Position numbers and translations under genes: made by a program | Shown here: piece by piece, positions 55,960 to 64,000 of the stretch | Position numbering within the stretch: the stretch's first letter is position 1 | Layout: each line of letters begins with the position of its first letter | NCBI GenBank assembly: GCA_015832175.1 | Contig: WJXW01000004.1 | Coordinates: forward strand, 1,054,001 to 1,118,000 | Reading direction: 5' to 3' | DNA from: Paraphaeosphaeria minitans | Taxonomy: Eukaryota > Ascomycota > Dothideomycetes > Pleosporales > Didymosphaeriaceae | Length of the DNA stretch: 64,000 nt | The notes under the pieces: model-generated | Told to the model about the DNA's origin: nothing | The model's database searches: none | The model's input: the letters and a program-made list of their open reading frames with translations, nothing else

Positions 55960-56545
55960 TCATTGTTTACGAAATTGAGCCAGCTTACCTGGAATCACTG
56001 GCATCCAATCCTCGCGCTGCGAGCAGAACCACTCTCCCTTGGGCGGCAGCGCAGATGGCTCGTCCAGCGAACCGAACATGACAGAGCGGAAGATGTATTT
56101 TGCTTGCTCCTGATGCACGTTAGCATCATAACTCACGTCTTCAAGCATGAATGCGTGACATACCCCATACTCGCAGATATGACTCCCGCACTTGCTGCAA
56201 AACTCCCGATAAATCGTCGACCCCATCCCATTATCCGCGGCATGTATCTGCCACGATGCTGTCAACAACTAATCCAGTCCGTTCCCGCCACCAAGAGCGT
56301 ATGACATGACATACCGTCGGTTTCCCACTGCCAGCATCATATCGAAACGCCTGGATGGGGACTTTTGTCGTCAGCCCAAACGCGCCGCCAAACGCCCTCT
56401 TGCAATTTGCACAATGGCAAAGCGTAGTTTTAGCATCTTTGCTGTCTTCGAGCTTCAGGAGGTATGTGAGGTGGCGGCAGTAGCATGCGCCGGTTAGTCT
56501 TAGCGGTTGCTTGATGGCGTCGTGGTCGGGGTTGATGTCCGTCAT
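55960..56545 (-). CDS. GFA/CENP-V-family zinc protein
   Basis: Member of the glutathione-dependent formaldehyde-activating (GFA)-like family, a small zinc-binding fold common in fungi. Exons on the minus strand are 56545-56315, 56247-56164 and 56109-55960, giving 154 aa. Zinc ligands appear as GACYCRHL, LCHCANCKRAFGG and REFCSKCGSHI. The last part, IFRSVMFGSLDEPS with PKGEWFCSQREDWMPVIPG, is the usual family ending. The second intron (54 nt) has donor GTATGT and branch point GCTAACG; it is stop-free and a multiple of three, so it reads through as coding. The last residues depend on whether a GTAAGC after IPG is spliced. True formaldehyde chemistry is not established for most fungal members. 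Confidence 0.88.
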
Positions 56546-57285
56546 GACGGTTCAGATGCGCGAGTCGTGTATTTTGAATATGTTAATTATAGACGACGGA
56601 AGGCGTGGTGATCCTAGGGTGAACGTGTGTATGGTACGTAGTTTGCGCGGGAGCGACAGTGGTTTCGAGGGGAGGAACACTCACGAGGGATCCAGAGACA
56701 CCTCATGACGTAGTTGTAGGAAGGACATGCGGAATATAGATATGTCTAAAGGCCGTGTATGTGGAGCCAGGAAACTTTATCGTGGCGCAATTCATTAGCT
56801 GGGGTGCAGACATGAAGGGTCAGGCGAGCTAAAAAGATGGGTCCGCGGGACGCTAGGGTTCGAGACTGTATGGAACTGCAAATGGCACAGATGATGAGGT
56901 GAGAGACGGGACGGCATCTACATGTTTGTAGGGCTCAACATGTTGCGCGCAACGGAGCTGGGGACCTGATGAACCAACACGTGACGCCAGCTGAAGTATA
57001 TGGGCCGATGCTGGAGGGTTCACAATGTTGGCGTAATCTATGCAAAAAAAGGTCGTTCTCGCATGTTACAAGTCCGAAGTTCTTCACGGAAGGTTCGAAG
57101 TGTCCCAATATGCATTATTGCATCCAAGTGTGGAGAGCTTTTTGTGAATGTAGACAAAAGAGGAGTCTTATACCCTACGTTGCAGTAAATATCATATGCT
57201 CACAGATAGTATTATACAGCAGACGCCAAATTTCGCTGGCCATGAATGCTCGCCAGTGGTAATTCAGCATGTCCTCAACGTCATC
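56546..57285. other. Intergenic spacer
   Basis: Promoter of the GFA-family gene and 3' flank of prohibitin. No other feature recognised. Confidence 0.45.
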
Positions 57286-58240
57286 CTAACTCCTCAAACC
57301 CAACAGGAAGCTTCCGCCCGACTTGCCTTCGCCGCCTGCGCCGCCATTTGGCAGGTACGAGATGTTCGGGTTCCTTGCCAACAGCTGTGCAATGTCCTTC
57401 TGCGTCTCGATTCTTCGGATCATGATCAAGCCATCACCGCTCTTTGCGACGGCCTTGCTGATGGTGTCGGCAGCCTCGGCCTCGCCCTCTGCGCGGATGA
57501 CGTTTGCTTGCCTCTCTTGCTCTGCCTTTTCAACGATGAACCGTGCGCGCTCCGCCTCCTGCTGTGCGATTTGCTTCTCCTCGACAGCCCTGGTGAACTC
57601 CTTTCCGAAGGTCATGTGTGTGATGGATACGTCTTCGAGTGCAATGTTGAACTCGCCGGCGCGCTTGAGGAGGTCGTTGCGGATGCGGTTTGAGACGGCT
57701 TCGCGCTGGGTGATGAGCTCGGCAGCGTCGAACTGGGCAACAATAGCTTTCAGGACTTCATTTCCAATGGAGGGAAGCACACGCTCGTCGTAGTCGAGAC
57801 CGAGGTTCTGGGGGCGATTAGCAATTGTACGTCATAACTGCCGCCCTCAAGCACTTATGCGGCTGCCAATGTTTTCGGTTTGCACGGCTCGATGCAGAAG
57901 GCGACTCAGACGGACTCACCTGGTAGATCTTGGGCAGCTGCTGCACTTCGGGACGGTGCAGCACCCTCAGCGTGAGAGTGACCATTTGCAAGTCCTTGCT
58001 ACCGGTCGTGGTGGAGATATTCCTCGGTCGCGTCCTCACATCATAGACGATTGCCTTCTGCAGCCACGGAACCAGGAAATGCGTGCCCTCGTTGACGACC
58101 TGCTCCTTCACACCGGATACCCTGTCGAAGATGACGGCGCGAGTTCCACCCTTCACATCGTACATGGATGCCTGCGCGAAGCTGATGGCAAGGGCGCCGG
58201 GGACGGCCCAGCGGAAGATGGATTGCGGAATTCCAGCCAT
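57286..58240 (-). CDS. phb1: Prohibitin 1
   Basis: Subunit of the ring-shaped prohibitin complex of the mitochondrial inner membrane, which scaffolds membrane proteins and modulates the m-AAA protease. Exons on the minus strand are 58240-57920 and 57807-57286, giving 280 aa. The N-terminal hydrophobic segment ([19 protein letters not shown]) anchors the protein. The SPFH/PHB domain carries [33 protein letters not shown] and [20 protein letters not shown], ending in the helical region with AEEAADTI-type repeats ([14 protein letters not shown]) and NISYLPNGG. The 112-nt intron follows KIYQ. The start is in CAGCCATGG. A GATGGC hexanucleotide run lies just upstream in the leader (about 58274-58300). 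Confidence 0.95.
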
Positions 58241-60845
58241 GGTGATGTTTGTGGGGGAGCGAGGTGGTCGGCGGGATGGCGATGGCGATGGCGATGGCGA
58301 TGTAGCTGTCGTTCATCACCAAAAAGACTGACGCTCGGGCCATTCGATTCTTAGCCTCGTCGGCTCCACACGGAATCTCCAAACACTCCCGCTAGACATC
58401 CCCATCATCTTGGCATGATTGTTGTCTCGATCGCTGATGTTCGCTCTCAAGACTGGATTAACTAGGAAATCGTACAGTCAAAAGCACAAGTCATGCCGAC
58501 TGCAGCAACAGGCATGTACCAGAGCCAGATGCACATGCGTGACGCTACAAAAGATGAACGAACGATGATCATGATGATGATGTTGAATAGAGATATCGGT
58601 CATCTCGGATACCCATTCTAGATAAGACACCTGCAAAAATCGTAGATCAAGCCGATGCAAATTCCTGACCGCACGACCTTTTACAAGGTGACATACAGAC
58701 TGCATGTGTATGATGTCAAGTACACACAAAATTAGACCTCACGATACAGACAATGACTGTATGCGTGGGTGTCTAGGATTGAGATACTACTCTTTCTAAC
58801 ACCATACTATCCCCAGTAACTTTTACTCTTCCATCTATGCTTATGCGTGTTACACATCTGTCACACTATGTACATTGATTGTTTGATCGTCTGCCCCTTG
58901 CCCATCTAAGTGTTCATTAAAAGCACAAGATGCGCTACAAGCTACGGGTGGGGCTAGGTCTACCCAGAAGCCTTTATATATCGCACCATAACACTGTCTA
59001 CAGCTCAGCTTTGGGCAGATAGGCTATAGCTTCTAGGCTTTGCTCGAGAGAGAATGGCTTGTTGTAAGCTAGCAAGAGCCAGGAGTCCTGATGTTGTGAA
59101 GTTGCAACACAGAAGCCGGGGTTGCGCCAGCAGGCTTAGCCAAAGCTACATCTTTCCATACCATCTTGGGATATGATTGCGAATAGTGGTGCTGCTGTAG
59201 GCCGGTCTGTCTTGTGATAACCACAGTGAACGTGCAACCTGAGTGACCATAAACTATATAGGACGTGGCGGAAACGGTTGCAATGGGTCAGCTTGACAGT
59301 TGATACGACAAATGTCTTGTACCGTTCAGAGTGACCTCTGGTTAACTAGTGTTAGTGAAGCTGATGTGCTGGAGCTGCGATTGTGCCAGTTCGGAAGTCA
59401 ATGCCACAACAATGCCAGTACGAACTCGATTTCCTGAGAATAAAGACGGCGAATGTTTATTCGAGCAATTCGTTTCGTCCTCACCAGCACTAGCCACTAT
59501 CTGTCGCTTTAGCTCTACGGTAGGCGACCTCGTGCTCTGTTGGCGATTAACAAGGGGCCCATATCTACGAATAGCTACCTACAATCTCGCCTCTCCTTGC
59601 AGGTTCTGGCGATGGCCAACAATCGATCGTCAAGGGGGCCGTGATCGCGCACATAATCGGCGGTGAACGCGCGGGACGGACGAGGGACGTTTATTCGAGA
59701 TGTGCGATCTGCACTATTTTAGCAGCACGAAGCCGCGAGCGCCTTGGGCGTTTGCTGAGGAAGCCATGTACATCATGCCGTGGAGATGGTGCCTCGGCGC
59801 TGTTACAGTGCGGGACAACATCAACAACATGGGAGCGATAGCGAAGGCCACGGTGGTCATGGGGCTACTGTGACAGGCGGAATCCACTACGCCATGTTTA
59901 ATGCTGCAGGCTCAAACGTTGACAGCAGATGAGGCCTTGTTCTGATGTCTCGGTCTGGTCAAGCGGCTGCGGTCCAGGTTTTGGGAGCTTGGCAGGGCGT
60001 CCGCAATGTAGCTGAGAGACTCGCGTCAGTGTCACTGCGTCTCCGTAATGAGGTTGCAGGCGCGGAGTTCTGGCTCTTTGGCGGGCGTGCAAAAGAAGAA
60101 TATGCGAGTTCGAAGTCCAGCTCGCCGTTGCTTCCACCTTGTATCGGATCTCGGCTCGACCCTGATTCAGTGGCCCTTGCGTACCCCGTGAAAAACGCCA
60201 TCGTCCACACACCAGCTGAAGGGGCATCCGACCGTCACCACAAGACGCACAACAGCGCTGAAACCGCCATCGACTATACTTGTTCCGGTCTGATGCCCCA
60301 GCCTTATTCTAGAAAACATGGTTGCGGCGCAGGCGGAGGGAGCTGAAAGTCCTAATTCTTCGCGTAAGATCTCAAGTGTGGTCGCCGCTTCACTTCGCAA
60401 GTCCGCGATCAGAGCATCGCAGTAGAGGCTGGCTTAACCATGTTTCATAGGTATAACAGGAGACTGGGCGTCTAGGAAAGTGGCGGCACTGCGACGCCAG
60501 CGGTAGCTCTACAGGGACGCTTGGAGCTCTCATGATGTATATGTAACCTGAACGCTGCTTCTTCCGCATCTTATTCCGCCAACCACGTTCCCGTCCCTGT
60601 ATCGACCCGACAGGCCTTCCGCTGCAAGAATACATGCTGACTCTGACCGGCGCATAGAAGGCTAGTGCTTATGCAAACGTTTCTCCCGTCTTTCTGTGTG
60701 AGTGTATGAAAGCGCGTGGGTGCCCATTGCACTGACTGGTTGCCAGAGCGGATACTTGCAGCAGTCCATCACACATCCCGCATGCACAGTTGAATTTCCA
60801 AAGCAAAAAGCATTTGTGCGGTCCTTGTCTTCTTGATCATCTCTC
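58241..60845. other. Gene-poor spacer, about 2.6 kb
   Basis: The longest gene-free stretch of the window. After the prohibitin leader it contains only overlapping small ORFs on both strands (largest 133 codons at 59945-60346) without domains or convincing splice structure. No transposon ends or RNA genes recognised. Confidence 0.5.
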
Positions 60846-61391
60846 ATGCCTCCCCAACCGCCCATATTCTCGGATCGAACCCGCATCCTCAACCTCTCAA
60901 CTACCTGTTCATATGGATACGCCACGCTATCAAGGTGGCTGCTGTTACTACTGGTCGTTGTGGTCGGTCTGCGACTGGCTGTCATCAAGTACTCGTCCGG
61001 AAAGAAAAGGGCACCAGACTCGGAAATTGATGCCAGTATTACCGAGAAATACTGCCTTCCATATCAAGAGGCATCGCAAAAGGCTCTGAAATCAAACGCG
61101 TCAACAGGAAACCGGGGTCAGCAAACTGTCGTCCTTAAGCCTATATATCCTTGGACGTCTCCACCTCAAACTCTGCCCGGGCCATATGACCCTCGCCTGT
61201 ACCCTGTACCGACCATTCGGCGTCATTCGTACATCTCATCCGTCGAGCAATCGCACGATGTTGCCGCAACTTCTTACACTCGTCGTGTCTCACTGAACAG
61301 TCTTCCAACTGAGAAAGGCACGCTTCGCCGCACAGTGACCGTATCCTCGAAAGGCTGGCGAAGGAACCAATGGATCATCTCTGGAGAATGA
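60846..61391 (+). CDS. Hypothetical small membrane protein, 181 aa
   Basis: Unknown family. A 30-residue polar N-terminus is followed by a hydrophobic segment (WLLLLLVVVVGLRLAVI, about residues 31-47) and a basic flank (KYSSGKKR), giving a single-pass membrane topology. The rest is Pro/Ser/Arg-rich (YPWTSPPQTLPGPYDPRLYP, then YTRRVSLNSLPTEKGTLRRT) and ends TVTVSSKGWRRNQWIISGE. Similar short Ser/Arg proteins with a membrane anchor occur in Dothideomycetes, as I recall. The ATG is in TCTCATGCC. Antisense ORFs over it are shorter. Confidence 0.5.
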   Translation: MPPQPPIFSDRTRILNLSTTCSYGYATLSRWLLLLLVVVVGLRLAVIKYSSGKKRAPDSEIDASITEKYCLPYQEASQKALKSNASTGNRGQQTVVLKPIYPWTSPPQTLPGPYDPRLYPVPTIRRHSYISSVEQSHDVAATSYTRRVSLNSLPTEKGTLRRTVTVSSKGWRRNQWIISGE

Positions 61392-62169
61392 AAACGCCCA
61401 AATCACCGATGGAAAGACCGTCGCCGAGCAGAGTCATGGAGTGCATTTGCGCCGCAACCACACTGCCGCATATCACGTCATTTCGGGACCACTAATCCCG
61501 CGCCGCAACACTCAGCATTCTGCAGCCTCACATGCATCCATGCCCTTCTTTTTGAACTCACTGAAGTAGGTATGGATTCAAAGCGACATGCTGTTTGTTG
61601 CGTCGCCGGAGGTGGCTTCCGCTGACTAGCTGAACAAGTGGGGCGACCCAGCTCGAGTCCGAGCACCTACTCGCCGCGGGTAGCGAATAGTCGCGTGCAC
61701 ACTGAATGCGCGGATGTTTTCACGGATCGTATTTGCAATCAGGAGCTTCGGATGGAGGTACTGCCCTGTAGGGTTGCATGCCCCATAAATGGCGTTGTAT
61801 GACTGGGGTCAATGACTGCAAGGCTGGCTGATGCATGTGCCGTACGATCAATATATCGCTTAACGAGTCAATGTGATGACCTTCTTGATCACACGTGAAA
61901 TAGAAAGAGTAACTTGTGCGATGCTTCTGCTGCCATTGTTTTGCGGTAGTGCTCAACTCTGTAGGTGGTAAGGACATGGATCGACTCGCTTCGCCAGTAG
62001 CTTGCGCACCATGGTGATGCTAGCATTATGGGTCTGCCGATTGGCTCAGTGTCTTCAATCGGGACGTACTGCTGTGGACATCCTCGTAATGCTTCTTTTG
62101 TTGTGGCTATATAGTTTTTACAATGGCGAGATTTATACTACAACTACAACTCCTACAAGAATTGTAACA
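61392..62169. other. Intergenic spacer
   Basis: Nothing recognised apart from the 5' flank of the tRNA gene. Confidence 0.45.
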
Positions 62170-62241
62170 GGGCGTGTAGCTCAGTGGTAGAGCGCCCGCT
62201 TTGCATGCGGGAGGTCTGGAGTTCAATCCTCCACCCGTCCA
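62170..62241 (+). tRNA. tRNA-Ala, anticodon TGC
   Basis: The 72-nt sequence folds as a tRNA: D-arm TAGCTCAGTGGTAGAGC (A box), anticodon stem CCCGC/GCGGG around loop TTTGCAT with anticodon TGC, and T-arm TGGAG/CTCCA with TTCAATC (B box). The acceptor stem has one wobble and one mismatch near its base. No intron. CCA is not encoded, as usual for eukaryotes. Confidence 0.93.
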
Positions 62242-62245
62242 TCTC

Positions 62246-62250
62246 TTTTT
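62246..62250 (+). terminator. RNA polymerase III terminator
   Basis: A run of five T starts five bases after the tRNA 3' end, the normal termination signal. Confidence 0.85.
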
Positions 62251-62524
62251 ACCCTTCGAGAATCGAACCCCTACACGTCCAGAAGCAGGAATACAAACAT
62301 TCTTAGAGTCAGTCACTGCTAGTGTGGCACGTGATCTTTTTGCATAGCTGCCGTACAATCGCTTGCTGCACAATATCTATCAGTGAAGTGCTATGACAAC
62401 GACTCAGGACCTGTTCGTTTCCATTCAAAACATCATCAATTGGCCCTGAACCGAACAGGCACTGAAAGGAACCGTCTCTGAATGCTGGGTCGATTTTTTT
62501 ATATTTTGTGGCCATGTCCTGCGC

Positions 62525-63211
62525 TTACAAGAAGTCTAGCAACGCCTCATCCAAGCTATTCCCCTCCCTCAACGGCAGTGCATCACCCTTCCTCTCCAAA
62601 CCTACACGATTATTCCACACAACCCTAAACCCCGCCTTCGTCGCCCCTACAACATCCCCGGCACTGCCAGCAACAAACAGCACATCCTCTGGCCTGACAT
62701 CCTCACCCAACAGCGGTAGAATCCCATGGTAGGCCTGCATTGCAGGCTTATACCACCCCGTCTCCTCCGCCGTGATCGCCGCGTCAAACTCCCACTTCCC
62801 CTCCCCTGCCTCTTCAGCAGTCCTCTCTGCACTCCGCACAGCCGCATGTCCCAGCTCCTTCGAGCAATTCGTAACGACCCCAAGTAAATACCCCTTCTCC
62901 CTCAGCTCCCTCAGCACACGCCCCACCCCTGGCCACGCCTCTAGATCCTTCCAATTCCGAAACAGAGCCTCAGGCGCCGAGGACGGGAGACCTGAGTCCG
63001 CTGCCGACCGCGCAACGAGCTCTTCGTAGGCGCTGCCGGGTCCATAATTGGTGCTGCCGAAAGTGACTTCGAGGTATTGCTTGCGCCATTTTCGGCCTTC
63101 TAGAGAGGTTCCCGTGGGCGTGGAGGCGTCCCAGATGGTCCAGGAGTCGAGGAGGGCGGTGAGGAGGTCGAAGATGATGGCCTTCGGTGTGGGGGTTCGT
63201 TGGGTGGTCAT
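62525..63211 (-). CDS. HAD-superfamily hydrolase, 2-haloacid dehalogenase type II-like
   Basis: Single-exon 228-residue protein. Motif I is AIIFDLLTALLDSW with the first Asp as the likely nucleophile. Motif II is GVVTNCS and the conserved lysine is in GWYKPAMQAY. The final motif, VLFVAGSAGDVVGATKAGF, carries the acidic residue and is followed by VVWNNR. A helical cap lies between motifs I and II (EELVARSAADSGLPSSAPEAL). The family includes L-2-haloacid dehalogenases and many phosphatases of unknown substrate, so the reaction is not assigned. Start ATG at 63211 with a second Met absent nearby. Confidence 0.87.
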   Translation of the reverse strand: MTTQRTPTPKAIIFDLLTALLDSWTIWDASTPTGTSLEGRKWRKQYLEVTFGSTNYGPGSAYEELVARSAADSGLPSSAPEALFRNWKDLEAWPGVGRVLRELREKGYLLGVVTNCSKELGHAAVRSAERTAEEAGEGKWEFDAAITAEETGWYKPAMQAYHGILPLLGEDVRPEDVLFVAGSAGDVVGATKAGFRVVWNNRVGLERKGDALPLREGNSLDEALLDFL

Positions 63212-64000
63212 GATAATGAGTTGACGAGTTTGAGAATAGTGTTCCTGGCGCTCAGTGAAAAGTGCGATATCTGCGAAGAATTGTTGCTAGAATATATCCT
63301 GGCACGACGACTGTACAGTGCTCTTGTATATATACTACGTCGCGGAGCTGGGAGATGGTAGTTTTCCGGACAGCGGAAAAGGTAGGAGTGGGTATCCGAG
63401 AGCGGCGCAGGTAGGAAACATACTTAATTCCAGACGTGTGAGTCCGCCATTCATATCTCGTCGTCATTCGTAGTGCTCCTTCAAGATGTGGGGCGTCGCA
63501 GGTCAGCACCTGTTCGAAAAGTATCCGGATCGGATAAACCCGGAGCTGATTTGAGGTCTGGGTTACTTCGCACGCACGCTGATTCTCCCACGTAGCCAAG
63601 GTGTATTGCAGTCGTTTCAAGCATCAAAGGCAATGATTCCTGTTCTGCACGCGGGTCAGCCCAGATATTCCAATGGGTAGGCATCTCAAATGCGGTTTCT
63701 CCACGCGACCTCGTAATCAATCTGATTGCGGGAAAACCGCGACATGAAACATTTGAACTCTGGATATCGTACCGATCTTGTGCACCTCATCCTTCCAATT
63801 GCTGAAGCGCATGCAACAATGCTACTGCCACGCACGTTTATTTCGCAGGTCTCCATATATCAAAACCTTCACCAGCCCACCATACCATACGCTCCTTCTT
63901 TGTCCATTATTGATCATCGTCTTCCCGTAGACCAACTACTACCTCCTCCGTCCGCCCTCCCACCTCTCCGTTTCAGTGTAGAACCTAATCAGGGCCTCGG
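63212..64000. other. Intergenic spacer at window end
   Basis: Two overlapping minus-strand ORFs (63252-63620 and 63481-63720) have no recognisable family. The last 150 bases are pyrimidine-rich, suggesting the promoter of a plus-strand gene beyond the window. Confidence 0.4.

Noticed and set aside
62251..62290. Inverted B-box-like sequence (GAATCGAACCC) beside the tRNA-Ala gene
   Set aside because: The T-stem pairs poorly and no acceptor or anticodon arm can be drawn, so a second tRNA on the minus strand is not supported.

Overview
The window is nuclear DNA of a filamentous ascomycete (Pezizomycotina). Genes are compact and lie on both strands. Introns are short (about 40-115 nt) with GT..AG borders and CTNAC/CTAAT-type branch points, and the gene set is typical of the group: a Zn2Cys6 regulator, a GPI cell-wall protein, secreted proteins, a Sac7-like RhoGAP and an OBAP/DUF1264 protein. 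The domain mix suggests Dothideomycetes, but the sequence alone does not fix a species. All exon structures were derived by hand from splice signals, frame continuity and family knowledge.

Layout. 0-6.6 kb: an Spg1/Tem1 septation GTPase (3' end outside the window), the WD40 ribosome-assembly factor Rrb1, a small hypothetical ORF and a Zn2Cys6 regulator. 7.7-17.2 kb: two proteins of unknown role (one RING-like), an extended SDR reductase, the H3K79 methyltransferase Dot1 with an unusual duplicated 3' end, and a GPI-anchored Ser/Thr-rich wall protein. 19-28.7 kb: a RhoGAP, a repeat-rich spacer, the small Tim protein Tim9, a possible 41-residue microprotein, a Dcg1-like racemase and a small secreted cysteine protein. 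29-37 kb: an F-box-like protein, a secreted DUF8021-like protein, a multi-exon unknown and a secreted alpha/beta hydrolase, with a TpA-rich relic between the last two. 37.8-49.5 kb: a dense housekeeping block with U1-70K, mitoribosomal mL43, triosephosphate isomerase, a Hot13-like CHY zinc protein, a Sam35/metaxin-like protein, a methyltransferase, a 4EHP-like cap-binding protein, a NOPCHAP1-like protein and an OBAP-like protein. 51.4-63.2 kb: a C2H2 factor, a GFA/CENP-V-type zinc protein, prohibitin 1, a small membrane protein, tRNA-Ala(TGC) and a HAD hydrolase, separated by long gene-poor spacers.

How the genes relate. There is no biosynthetic gene cluster, CRISPR array or intact transposon. 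The recurring theme is mitochondrial biogenesis: Tim9, a Hot13-like factor and a Sam35-like subunit (the last two in tandem), prohibitin 1 and mL43. The most unusual structure is the Dot1 3' end, where the last intron and last exon are near-copies of each other, so that spliced and unspliced transcripts would both end in a related peptide. Other points of interest are a 14-unit tetrapeptide array ahead of the Spg1 GTPase domain, an 8-nt first coding exon and hexanucleotide-filled intron in TIM9, and the candidate microprotein and secreted cysteine protein.
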